From Ruminococcus sp. (GTDB lineage Bacteria > Bacillota > Clostridia > Oscillospirales > Ruminococcaceae), in NCBI RefSeq assembly GCF_024692365.1, contig NZ_JAILMR010000114.1:61273-125272 (forward strand): 64,000 bases of DNA. Direction: 5' to 3'. Below, piece after piece: positions 26,883 through 34,657 of this stretch. The notes beneath the pieces are model-generated. The model searched no databases and was not told the DNA's origin. It saw only the letters and a program-made list of their open reading frames with translations. A program made the position numbers and the translations under genes. Position 1 is the stretch's first letter. Each line of letters starts with the position of its first letter.

Positions 26883-28663
26883 TGGAAGACAGATTGAAAG
26901 CATTGACAAACAGCGTGTCACCGTCAGATGCCGAAAAGCTTGCAGATGAGCTTTCTTCCTTTGATGATGAAAAGCTCACCGATGATGAACAGCAGCGCAT
27001 ACTCTCCTCCGTCATGAGGAAGGCGGGATTTGAAATGAACGAAACTAACAGTGTAATACAGACAAAAAGAAATATCACAGCTAAGACATACAATTCGGAT
27101 GATAATAAACCCTCGGGCAGGATACAGCTCAGACGCGGCGGTGCGGTCGCAGCTTGTTTAGCAATACTTCTTGCAGGCGGAGTTATATTCTCCCTGAACA
27201 GGAATATGCACAATACTGTACCTAACAAGGACAGAGATTCGTCTATATACAACGAGACTGTCACCACAGACATTGAAGATGATGAAGACAGCAGCTATAT
27301 CGACAGCGAAACAGATTCAGAGGATATCACAGACGAAAGCTCGTCTGACAATACTGACAGCAAAACTGACAGCAAAACTGACAGCAAGAACGACAGTAAG
27401 ACAGACAGTAAGAACGACAGCAAGACAGATAACAAGAATAATAACAAGACTAATTCAAAGACCGACAGCAAAAAAGACAATACAACGAACATCAATAACG
27501 GTAACAACCAGTCCGTCGTAGTTGACACCAACAAAGAAAACAACAAAGAGAATAAAAAGGATAGCAGCAAGGAAAATAAAAGCGAAAACAAGACGGAAAA
27601 TACAAATAGTCTGAAGGACAGGATCCGCGAAGACATCGATGCAAAGTTGGAAAACGCTTATCCTAATCATAGATTTTACAGAATAAATGATAACAGGTAT
27701 CTTGGATATGATATGTTCGAATTAGCAAATGGAACAGGTGATTATATGATATATGATGTACCTTCTGATTCTATTATCGCTACTGTACCCATAGACAAAT
27801 CATTCCATGGTACACTCGATGATAAATTTGCAACAGCATATACACCTGACGATGCCCCTGTGGAATACTCCATATATGACACAAACGGAAACTTGGTTTA
27901 CGATTATAATATCGACATTAAAAAAGCAGGTATATTCGACAACGAAAAACAGTATTCTGGGGTACATGCTACCCCAAACGGTAAAAAGCTGATCTTTGAT
28001 ATCTGGAATGATGATGCTACCAAAACAGCTTACTACTGCTTCGACTATGAAAATCAGAAAAAAGCAGTTAAGATCGCTGAATTTTATAGTAAAGATTATT
28101 TATACTTCCAGCAAACTGCAATTTCAAATGATCTGCTTGTCATAGAATGCATATACAAAGATGGCAGCCACGGAATTGATCTTTACACCCTTGACACCAA
28201 CAGCAGCAATAAAAATGCAGCACACAATGTTATGAAAGCAACCAATGACCCTCCGAATCCCATACCACACGTAGTAAAAGATAATGACGTTATTTATCTT
28301 GCTTTTGAAAATGATAACCGTGTTTCAACAATAAGACCCGATGCTAACGGCAATGTTAAAGTCGGCGACAAAAATTATACTGTAACTGAATATGATCTTA
28401 ATACAAACGGCAATAATGGTTATGTCTGCTTGTCCCAAAGCGGTAAATATGCTGTATCGGCAAATACAAATAATGACAAGATTAAGTTCACTTTGTATGA
28501 GACTGCTGATGGTAATCTAAATGAGTTAAAAACCATAGAAAAAAGCATTTCGGATATCGGTTCTGATAATATTGCAATGGCATTTTTCAATGATAATACA
28601 GGTGATTATAAATTCTATTTAATGGAAGACGGCAAAGATCATATCATAAACTTTTTCAAATAA
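26882..28663 (+). CDS. Single-pass membrane sensor, likely anti-sigma factor of the ECF factor
   Basis: 593 residues. The cytoplasmic N-terminus (~1-84) is acidic and helical and could bind the sigma factor. One transmembrane helix (~86-105, AVAACLAILLAGGVIFSL) follows. Next is a ~140-residue low-complexity extracellular spacer of Asp/Ser/Lys/Thr/Asn repeats (units like TDSK and NDSK, encoded by imperfect 9-18-bp tandem repeats at 27350-27480). The C-terminal ~350 residues resemble a beta-propeller-like domain (DGSHGIDLYTLDTN, YVCLSQSGKYAVSANTNNDKIKFTLYE split over blades). The layout resembles RsgI-type sensors in which a linker projects a ligand-binding head through the wall, but no CBM is recognised. 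The start codon overlaps the sigma gene stop. Confidence 0.78.
   Translation: MEDRLKALTNSVSPSDAEKLADELSSFDDEKLTDDEQQRILSSVMRKAGFEMNETNSVIQTKRNITAKTYNSDDNKPSGRIQLRRGGAVAACLAILLAGGVIFSLNRNMHNTVPNKDRDSSIYNETVTTDIEDDEDSSYIDSETDSEDITDESSSDNTDSKTDSKTDSKNDSKTDSKNDSKTDNKNNNKTNSKTDSKKDNTTNINNGNNQSVVVDTNKENNKENKKDSSKENKSENKTENTNSLKDRIREDIDAKLENAYPNHRFYRINDNRYLGYDMFELANGTGDYMIYDVPSDSIIATVPIDKSFHGTLDDKFATAYTPDDAPVEYSIYDTNGNLVYDYNIDIKKAGIFDNEKQYSGVHATPNGKKLIFDIWNDDATKTAYYCFDYENQKKAVKIAEFYSKDYLYFQQTAISNDLLVIECIYKDGSHGIDLYTLDTNSSNKNAAHNVMKATNDPPNPIPHVVKDNDVIYLAFENDNRVSTIRPDANGNVKVGDKNYTVTEYDLNTNGNNGYVCLSQSGKYAVSANTNNDKIKFTLYETADGNLNELKTIEKSISDIGSDNIAMAFFNDNTGDYKFYLMEDGKDHIINFFK
27350..27480 (+). repeat. Tandem minisatellite encoding Asp-Ser-Lys repeats
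   Basis: Imperfect repeats of the type GACAGCAAAACT / GACAGCAAGAAC inside the sensor gene encode the TDSK/NDSK spacer. Such arrays are prone to length change between strains. Confidence 0.7.
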
Positions 28664-28671
28664 TAACATCC

Positions 28672-28708
28672 AAAGCCCTCTGCCCCAATAAACGGCAGGG
28701 GGCTTTAA
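28672..28708 (+). terminator. Terminator of the sigma/sensor operon
   Basis: AAAGCCCTCTGCC pairs with GGCAGGGGGCTTT, nine nt after the stop codon. Confidence 0.75.
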
Positions 28709-28861
28709 TGCCGTTTTCTGACTTTACATATATTATAAAAACACAAAACAATATAGTTTTATACAATTTTTTAGAAAGTATTTTATATTTTTATATTACG
28801 GGATATGATATAATACGTACATGATTTAAGCCCTATAGTAAATGACATAACATTTTTCCCG

Positions 28862-28895
28862 TATCCCGATCACACGTTTTTGTGTGGTCGGGATA
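28862..28895 (+). promoter_or_regulatory. Strong leader hairpin upstream of the aldo/keto reductase operon
   Basis: TATCCCGATCACAC pairs with GTGTGGTCGGGATA (14 bp, GTTTTT loop). There is no U-tract. A TATAAT at 28808-28813 lies upstream, so the hairpin would be in the mRNA leader. Confidence 0.55.
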
Positions 28896-28948
28896 TACAC
28901 AATGATCTGAATTTTACTGTATGCTGACGACAGAAGGAGCGATATGAT

Positions 28949-29875
28949 ATGAAAATGCAGAATGTAGTTAACGGACCTCAGAACGTATCCAGCATAATCC
29001 TCGGCTGTATGAGAATGCCGTCCCTCACCGTTGATGAGGCAGCTAAAATGATCTCATGTGCGGCTGAACTGGGTATAAACTTCTACGACCACGCCACCGT
29101 TTACGGTGAGGGTGAAGCCGAGACACGTTTCGGTGATGCTTTCCCCCGCACAGGTCTGAAAAGAGAAGATGTTATTCTCCAGAGCAAATGCGGACTTCAT
29201 TTTGACCGCGGCGAGTTTGACTGGACACAGAAAGATATCCTCGAAAGCGTTGACAGAAGTCTTAAAAGACTGAAGACCGACCATCTCGATGTACTTCTGC
29301 TGCATCGTCCCGACCTTCTGTTTGACCCCGAAGAGATCGCTGAGACATTCGACAAACTGGAAAAGAGCGGTAAGGTCATACACTTCGGTGTCAGCAACGT
29401 TACTCCTGGTCAGCTGGAACTTCTGAAAAAGTTTGTAAAACAGCCGCTGGTCTTCAATCAGTTACAGCTTTCTCTCGATCAGTCACAGCTGATAGATGCG
29501 GGGCTGTACATCAACAATACCACCACCGACCGTTCCACCGACAGGGACAACGGAATACTGGATTACTGCCGTCTGCACGATATCACGATACAGGCATGGT
29601 CGCCGTTGCAGATAGGTATGTTCAAGGGCTGTTTTGTTGACCACCCCGATTATCCGGAACTCAATGCTGTTCTTGCAAAGCTGGGTGAAAAGTACGGCGT
29701 TGCAAAAACGGCGATCGCTATCGCATGGATACTCAGGCACCCCGCAAAAATGCAGGCTATCGCAGGCACAATGAACCCCGCTCATCTTAAAGATATCTGC
29801 GATTCTACAAAAGTTGAACTCACACATCACGAATGGTACGAACTCTATCTGGCATCAGGAAAGTTCCTGCCATAA
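28949..29875 (+). CDS. Aldo/keto reductase (YdhF-like)
   Basis: 308 residues forming an NAD(P)H-dependent oxidoreductase TIM barrel. Catalytic-tetrad candidates are visible: Asp/Tyr in NFYDHATVYGEGEAE, Lys in LQSKCG and His in LLLHRPD. The motifs GKVIHFGVSNVTPGQLELL and QAWSPLQIG also occur, followed by a C-terminal cofactor region (AIAWILRHPAKMQAIAGT). It closely matches the YdhF-type reductases of Firmicutes, which reduce small carbonyl compounds. ATG 28949 follows AGAAGGAGCG. It forms an operon with a second, frameshifted, aldo/keto reductase 37 nt downstream. Confidence 0.92.
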   Translation: MKMQNVVNGPQNVSSIILGCMRMPSLTVDEAAKMISCAAELGINFYDHATVYGEGEAETRFGDAFPRTGLKREDVILQSKCGLHFDRGEFDWTQKDILESVDRSLKRLKTDHLDVLLLHRPDLLFDPEEIAETFDKLEKSGKVIHFGVSNVTPGQLELLKKFVKQPLVFNQLQLSLDQSQLIDAGLYINNTTTDRSTDRDNGILDYCRLHDITIQAWSPLQIGMFKGCFVDHPDYPELNAVLAKLGEKYGVAKTAIAIAWILRHPAKMQAIAGTMNPAHLKDICDSTKVELTHHEWYELYLASGKFLP

Positions 29876-29912
29876 AACATAGGTCAACCATCTCAAACAG
29901 GAGGCTAAAATA

Positions 29913-30720
29913 ATGATTTACCGCGAAACATACACTCTGTCAAACGGAAATACCATACCCAAGATAGCCCTCGGCACATGGCAGACTTCTGACGAAGATG
30001 CTGAAAGAGTTGTAAAGTACGCTCTTGATATCGGCTATCTGCATATCGACACTGCTATCGCTTACGGCAACGAAGTCGGTGTTGGAAAGGGCTTGAAAGC
30101 AAGCGGGAAAAAGCGTGACAGCTATTTTGTAACATCGAAACTTCCCCGAGATAAAGTCCTATGAGGAAGCGGTAAGGCATATAAACGAATCTCTTGAAAG
30201 GTTGGATACCCACTATCTCGACCTGATGCTGATACACTGGCCGAGACCATGGGGCGGTGATCCCGAAAAGACATACAACGAGGAAAATCTTGAAGTGTGG
30301 AAAGCTTTTGAGGAAGCTTATGAAGCGGGAAAACTCAAAGCCATCGGCGTATCGAATTTCTCTGTGGAAGATCTGCAAAATCTCATTGATAACGCTAAGA
30401 TAAAGCCTATGGTCAATCAGATAAGGGTGCATATCGGTCATGTGCCCCTTGAACTTATGGAGTTCTGCAAGGCGAATGATATACTGGTTGAAAGCTATTC
30501 ACCAAACGCAACGGGCAGGCTTTCTGCGAAGAAAGAGATCGCCGATATGGCTGCAAAGTACGGAGTATCCGTATCACAGCTTGCAAACCGTTTTGATCTT
30601 CAGCTGGGCACTCTGCCACTTCCGAAATCGGTACATGAGGAATACATCAAGCAAAATACCGAGCTTGATTTCGTCATCAGCGAGGAAGATATGCAGGCAC
30701 TGCTGGCAATAAAGGAATAG
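29913..30720 (+). pseudogene. Aldo/keto reductase (AKR5-like) broken by a frameshift
   Basis: The first frame (29913-30164) encodes a good N-terminus (LSNGNTIPKIALGTWQTSDEDA, DIGYLHIDTAIAYGNE with catalytic Asp/Tyr, SYFVTSKLP with Lys). It then runs into DKVL and a stop. The second frame resumes the protein as EIKSYEEAVRHINESLERLDTHYLDLMLIHWPRP (in parts; catalytic His in LIHWP) and continues to 30720 with GKLKAIGVSNFSVEDL and LPLPKSVHEEYI. The switch occurs at CCCC 30144-30147: removing one C or adding two restores a ~269-residue enzyme. It may be a real pseudogene or a homopolymer sequencing error. Both halves are otherwise intact, which favours a recent or artefactual event. AGGAGG precedes ATG 29913. 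Confidence 0.85.
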
Positions 30721-30728
30721 TATAACAA

Positions 30729-30757
30729 GAGCCTCTCGCATCGGGAGGCTCATTTCT
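30729..30757 (+). terminator. Hairpin after the aldo/keto reductases
   Basis: GAGCCTC pairs with GAGGCTC followed by ATTTCTC; moderate terminator between 30720 and the next gene. Confidence 0.55.
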
Positions 30758-30774
30758 CAAAAGGAGGACTTATC

Positions 30775-31344
30775 ATGAAAAAAGTTGCAGTAATATGGTC
30801 GAGCCCGAATAAAGATGGTCTGACGGCATCGGCAAAAGAGCAAATCTCAAAGGGTATTGCCGATGCAGGTGCCGAGGTCTGTGAGATACACCTTAACAGC
30901 AAAAATATCAATCATTGCCGTGCCTGCGGAAACGGATGGGGTACCTGCAACAAAAATGGCTCTTGCGTTATCGGGGACGACTTTGCCGATATTTACAACA
31001 CCCTCAAAGAAGCCGATGGCATCGTATGGATAAGCGCTGTTTACTGGTCTGATATGACCGAGTGTTTCAAGGCTTTCTTTGACAGACTTCGCCGCTGTGA
31101 TGCCACATTCAGCCATTCTCTCGCAGAAAAGCGCTGTATGCTGATAGCCTGTGCAGGCGGTACGGGCAGAGGAACTCTCGAATGTCTTACCCAGCTTGAA
31201 CGTGGTCTTGTACACATGGGTATGCGTGCCTATGACCGTATACCTGTTGTACGTTTCAACAAGGATTATATGCTCCCCGCACTTTATGAAGCAGGCAAGA
31301 CATATACCAATTGCCTTGAAAACGGATTTGATATGTATTATTGA
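30775..31344 (+). CDS. Flavodoxin-fold NAD(P)H-dependent oxidoreductase
   Basis: 189 residues of the NADPH-dependent FMN reductase / iron-sulfur flavoprotein-like family. The N-terminal FMN phosphate loop is VIWSSPNKDGLTASAKEQI, followed by IHLNSKNINHCRACGNGWGTCNKNGSC, which has a Cys cluster (CxxC-x6-C-x5-C) typical of the group. DGIVWISAVYWSDMTECFKAFFDRL is the flavin-binding edge. It probably reduces quinones, nitro compounds or flavins in the cytoplasm; the physiological substrate is unknown. ATG follows AAAGGAGG. It lies downstream of two aldo/keto reductases, so the three genes may form a redox/detoxification group. Confidence 0.85.
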   Translation: MKKVAVIWSSPNKDGLTASAKEQISKGIADAGAEVCEIHLNSKNINHCRACGNGWGTCNKNGSCVIGDDFADIYNTLKEADGIVWISAVYWSDMTECFKAFFDRLRRCDATFSHSLAEKRCMLIACAGGTGRGTLECLTQLERGLVHMGMRAYDRIPVVRFNKDYMLPALYEAGKTYTNCLENGFDMYY

Positions 31345-31350
31345 TATGAC

Positions 31351-31380
31351 AAGGGCGCAGAAATAATCTGCGCCTTTTTT
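31351..31380 (+). terminator. Terminator of the flavoprotein gene
   Basis: AAGGGCGCAGA pairs with TCTGCGCCTT and is followed by TTTT; it lies between convergent genes. Confidence 0.85.
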
Positions 31381-31385
31381 GCATT

Positions 31386-31907
31386 TTATTTCATCCCAGC
31401 CCGAACCTTATCATAGAATTTCTCGAATCTTTTCACGCTGGTCTTGATGGCAAGATCGGATTCCGAATACTCTATCAGACCTGCTGCATCGACCCATTTA
31501 TATTCTGTTGTTTCGCTTTCCTGCAAAACGACTGCGTCCTTGTGGCAATCGACTGTTGCAGTAAAACAGTATACCAGACTATGGCGTTTATCACTGAACG
31601 CCACGTTTATCAGTTCAAGGTTTTCCGCCGTAAGACCTGTTTCTTCAAACAACTCACGCCTTGCACATTCTTCGGCATTTTCACCCTGCAACGCCGAACC
31701 GCCTGCACTTGCTTCCCAGTAACCTGGATAAACGTCTTTGCAGGTATGTCGTTTGCATAGAAGAAAAGTTCCGTCCTTATGCTGTACAAGTATGTCGCTC
31801 ACCAGATGATAGCGACCCAACGGTATCTCCAGAAAATTGCCGTGCTTACGTTCCCAGACTTCGCCTGTTCTGTTTCCGTCGCTGTCATAAAGATCCCATA
31901 ATTCCAT
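31386..31907 (-). CDS. Nudix hydrolase
   Basis: 173 residues. The Nudix box is complete: GGSALQGENAEECARRELFEETGL fits GX5EX7REXXEEXG (given here in outline), positions ~68-90. The N-terminus (LWDLYDSDGNRTGEVWERKHG) and ILVQHKDGTFLLCKRHTCKDVYPGYWEAS match the isopentenyl-diphosphate-isomerase-like / YfcD subgroup of Nudix proteins, which act on uncharacterised nucleoside or isoprenoid diphosphates. It is a cytosolic enzyme that needs a divalent metal. Start ATG 31907 has AAGGAG upstream. It is followed by the terminator at 31351-31380. Confidence 0.9.
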   Translation of the reverse strand: MELWDLYDSDGNRTGEVWERKHGNFLEIPLGRYHLVSDILVQHKDGTFLLCKRHTCKDVYPGYWEASAGGSALQGENAEECARRELFEETGLTAENLELINVAFSDKRHSLVYCFTATVDCHKDAVVLQESETTEYKWVDAAGLIEYSESDLAIKTSVKRFEKFYDKVRAGMK

Positions 31908-31938
31908 GATAGTTCTCCTTTATCATAATCCCAATATG

Positions 31939-32454
31939 TTATGCGTTCGTCTGATTTCCTGCCATAGGCGGCATGGCACCGTCGCACTGGAGATAAGCAT
32001 CAAGCAGCTGCTGGAGCATTCTGTCACGGTCGAAAAGCAAACGGTCGAGCTGGTCGAGCTGTTTTTCAAGCAGAGATATGGAACGCTCATAAGCTTTTCT
32101 GCGCTCATCGTAGATCGACAGGCGCTTTTCAAATTCTTCCTGCTTGCTTTCAAGCTGAACAAGAAGATCATCAATCTGACGGTTGCGCTCTTTCAGCATC
32201 TGTTTCAGTGCGATGACATCATCGGAGGTATAATCGTCACCGTAGACATCTATAAGCGCTTCATATATCGGCGCTATTGACTGATAGTGAAAATTCTTTT
32301 CCTCTGAACCGTCTGCGAAAATGTCATACATCGTCCTCGGAGATACATACCCGCCGTGATCTGCTACTATGTCCTGTATCTGCGGTATAGACATACCATG
32401 CTGGTTTTTGATCTCCTTGATAGTTTTGATTCTTTGTCTTAATGTTCTTTCCAT
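31939..32454 (-). CDS. Helix-turn-helix protein with C-terminal coiled coil
   Basis: About 171 residues from ATG 32454, with GAAAGGATC eight nt upstream; the longer frame to 32625 would read through the promoter region. The N-terminal ~55 residues form an HTH domain (QRIKTIKEIKNQHGMSIPQIQDIV, with YVSPRTMYDIFADGSE resembling an XRE-like fold). From ~85 a continuous heptad-rich helix (LKQMLKERNRQIDDLLVQLESKQ, SISLLEKQLDQLDRLLFDRDRM in parts) predicts a long dimeric coiled coil. I recognise this as a clostridial DNA-binding type of unknown role. It is divergent from the Spo0A-like gene. Tandem AAACTTGCA words at 32470-32490, just upstream of its start, may be its operator. Confidence 0.7.
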   Translation of the reverse strand: MERTLRQRIKTIKEIKNQHGMSIPQIQDIVADHGGYVSPRTMYDIFADGSEEKNFHYQSIAPIYEALIDVYGDDYTSDDVIALKQMLKERNRQIDDLLVQLESKQEEFEKRLSIYDERRKAYERSISLLEKQLDQLDRLLFDRDRMLQQLLDAYLQCDGAMPPMAGNQTNA

Positions 32455-32467
32455 ACATGATCCTTTC

Positions 32468-32492
32468 AAAAACTTGCAGGAAACTTGCAAGG
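32468..32492. promoter_or_regulatory. Direct repeat, possible operator
   Basis: AACTTGCAGGAAACTTGCAAG contains two AACTTGCA words 12 bp apart, in the leader of the HTH/coiled-coil gene. An autoregulatory site is inferred. Confidence 0.35.
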
Positions 32493-32666
32493 TCATTTCA
32501 TTGTATAAACCCCAGTAATCCTGTATAATTAATCGTGCAGCTGCGTATTTCACCTGTGGACTATACAATACTAAAATTATAATAAATACGAGTATTATTT
32601 TACCATATCTGAAATGCTTTGTCAAATTAATTATGTATATATTTTTTAGGAGGTCTCGATGATCTG

Positions 32667-33236
32667 ATGGTTATTGAAGAAAAAGAAGAACTGCTTGCGG
32701 CAAAGCTGGCGGACAGATTGAAGAAAGAAGAAATAAAGGCGATCGCAGAGGGTGGTGTTCTGAAAGTTCAGGGCTACACATTCGTTCTGCAAAGTTCATA
32801 TGAACAGCCAAAGCACTGCGGAGTAAGATATGAACTGCCCTCGGGATACGGTGAGGAAACTCTTTACAGCTACATAAAAATGACGGTTTCCACCCCGCTG
32901 GAAAGAAAGATAGAAGACATGGCGGTGGATACAATACTTTCGCTGGGAATATCCCGCGCACTGAAAGGATACCTGTATCTTGCGGAATCGATAGTGATGT
33001 GTGTCGCCAAGCCCGACAAGCTTTATTGTCTGAGCAAAGATGTTTATCCCGAGATCGCAGAAAAATACGGAGTGGATATGTCCTGCGTTGAACGAAGCAT
33101 ACGCCACGCCATAACCAAAGCTTATTCGGAAGATCCGACACCGATGCGCTCAATGTTCAGGCGACCGATACAGCGTCCGAAATGTCAGGAACTGATAGCC
33201 GAGTGCGCGGATACTATCAGGCGGGTGTTTTATTGA
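32667..33236 (+). CDS. Spo0A C-terminal-type DNA-binding protein lacking a receiver domain
   Basis: 189 residues. Residues ~92-165 match the Spo0A DNA-binding domain: an IEDMAVDTILSLGISRALKGYLYLAE-like start (in parts), then LYCLSKDVYPEIAEKYGVDMSCVERSIRHAITKAY, with the recognition helix around VERSIRHAI. The first ~90 residues are not a response-regulator receiver; they lack a phospho-Asp fold and read as a short helical plus beta segment (GGVLKVQGYTFVLQSSYE). It is therefore a phosphorylation-independent relative of Spo0A, and genome-wide sporulation control should not be assumed. Start ATG 32667 follows AGGAGG, and a two-codon mini-ORF (ATG ATC TGA at 32659) overlaps it, a possible coupling device. 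Confidence 0.8.
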   Translation: MVIEEKEELLAAKLADRLKKEEIKAIAEGGVLKVQGYTFVLQSSYEQPKHCGVRYELPSGYGEETLYSYIKMTVSTPLERKIEDMAVDTILSLGISRALKGYLYLAESIVMCVAKPDKLYCLSKDVYPEIAEKYGVDMSCVERSIRHAITKAYSEDPTPMRSMFRRPIQRPKCQELIAECADTIRRVFY

Positions 33237-33310
33237 TGGTGAATAATTCACGTTCTTTGTACCAAGTTGACAGTACCATATAATCATACCTTGTTTTATT
33301 ATTTGATAAC

Positions 33311-33350
33311 ATAACAAAGGCGCACTATTTAAAGTACGCCTTTGTGTTAT
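33311..33350. terminator. Bidirectional terminator
   Basis: ATAACAAAGGCG pairs with CGCCTTTGTGTTAT, with inner ACT/AGT pairing, between convergent genes. Confidence 0.8.
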
Positions 33351-33369
33351 GACAGAAGAACCGTGTGAT

Positions 33370-33720
33370 CTATATGCACCATTCCATGTATTCTTTTTTA
33401 TGGCGGATCAGAAAAATAAATTCGTCAATATTAAATACCATTTCTATCAGTGAATCCTTTGCATATTCAGCCGCTACCGTATCAATAACACGGACTTCCT
33501 TGGTATCATTTGATATTATATACTGATTGCCGTCTAAGAAAATTCCTTTGAAACCGCTGTCATTACAGAGCACATCAGAATATTCCCGAAGTTTGGTTTC
33601 ATCATTCGACTTCAGAAATCCAACGATAAAATCTGCGTCATCAACATCAACAAACAAAAAATCTTTGAATTTATTGATCGTTGTTTTATCGTATTTTTTC
33701 ATTATGTTTTCGAGGGTCAT
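33370..33720 (-). CDS. Hypothetical small acidic cytosolic protein
   Basis: About 116 residues from ATG 33720, with GGAGG 12 nt upstream; the frame to 33774 would include this site. It has an acidic alpha/beta composition (FLFVDVDDADFIVGFLKSNDE, GFKGIFLDGNQYIISNDTKEVRVIDT in parts) and no membrane segment or Cys cluster. I do not recognise the family. It lies 50 nt after a CAAX-type membrane protease gene on the same strand, so it may be co-transcribed. Its short antiparallel pattern resembles small immunity or SMI1/KNR4-like proteins, but this is only an impression. Confidence 0.6.
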   Translation of the reverse strand: MTLENIMKKYDKTTINKFKDFLFVDVDDADFIVGFLKSNDETKLREYSDVLCNDSGFKGIFLDGNQYIISNDTKEVRVIDTVAAEYAKDSLIEMVFNIDEFIFLIRHKKEYMEWCI

Positions 33721-33770
33721 GATGACACCTCCAAAAATAAATTCTTTACATTTCTTATACTGAATTATTT

Positions 33771-34436
33771 TCATTCCAACATCTTATCAACATTATCAAA
33801 ATCATACTTAAACAAGAACACCAGGCAAGGAATAAACACCAGAAATGATGTAATAAAATAAGGATTCAACAACTCATCTACTTTACTTGCATAACACATT
33901 TTTTCCATTTGCGGGATATAATAAGTCAATACCGAAAAGAAATTATTTGCAGAATGAACTGTAACGGAATAAATGATATTTCCTGTTTTATAGTACATAA
34001 ATGCATATAAAAACGCCGAACCAGTCATGTTAACAGCAGTTGGTAAATTTGGAAAATGGACGATCACAAAAAGAACAACGCTCAGGATAATGGCTAAAGC
34101 ATTTTTTTGATATTTCTTACCTATATTAATAATGCCGTATCTGAAAGTTATCTCTTCCGTGATTGGTGATAAAATAATAGCGCTCAATGCAGATAATATA
34201 TCCATTGTTGTTTCTTCGCTTGGTGAATCCGGCAGTGTTGCAAAAGCAAATTGCTGCGCGAACATAGACCAGCATATCCTTAGTATCACTATTATGTCCA
34301 ACAATTTAAAATCAGGTTTTCGAAAAGGATTATCATTTTTAAATGATATGTCATTATGTTTGAGATATAATAAAACCAAAGCCGCACTCACTATCATTGT
34401 CAGATCAAGTAAAATGTCCACTGATGCAACTTTCAA
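33771..34436 (-). CDS. CPBP/CAAX-family intramembrane metalloprotease
   Basis: 221 residues from TTG 34436. The family motifs are present: EEITFRYG (EExxxR, motif 1), FVIVHFPN (motif 2 His) and SVTVHSANN (motif 3 His/Asn), spread over about six membrane helices. Upstream, the same frame continues hydrophobically (IIIVILFALPIFTLAIIF) to a position where ATG 34520, with AGAAAGG at good spacing, is immediately followed by an in-frame TAA. The natural start may therefore have been inactivated, leaving TTG or a non-standard start. Related proteins process prenylated or bacteriocin-type peptides or give self-immunity; here the role is unknown. Confidence 0.8.
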   Translation of the reverse strand: MKVASVDILLDLTMIVSAALVLLYLKHNDISFKNDNPFRKPDFKLLDIIVILRICWSMFAQQFAFATLPDSPSEETTMDILSALSAIILSPITEEITFRYGIINIGKKYQKNALAIILSVVLFVIVHFPNLPTAVNMTGSAFLYAFMYYKTGNIIYSVTVHSANNFFSVLTYYIPQMEKMCYASKVDELLNPYFITSFLVFIPCLVFLFKYDFDNVDKMLE

Positions 34437-34562
34437 AATGTCAAATATAATAGCAAGTGTAAAAATCGGCAGAGCAAATAAAATGACAATGATAATAGAT
34501 TTTCCAATTGTTTTTTACATTGTATTGCCTTTCTTGGATCGCTGAATTTTTAAATACCAAGT

Positions 34563-34600
34563 AAAACCATCAATGAAAATTTCGACTTTCATTGATGGTC
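34563..34600 (-). terminator. Terminator of the TraB-family gene
   Basis: ACCATCAATGAAA pairs with TTTCATTGATGGT; TTTTAC follows on the minus strand. Confidence 0.8.
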
Positions 34601-34657
34601 TAACTGTAATATATGATATTTACAACTAAATCCTTACTCTAAAATTCCGCTTTAAAA

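Noticed and set aside
27350..27480. Tandem GACAGCAAA-type repeats as a CRISPR or intergenic satellite
   Set aside because: They are in frame within the sensor gene and encode its low-complexity spacer.
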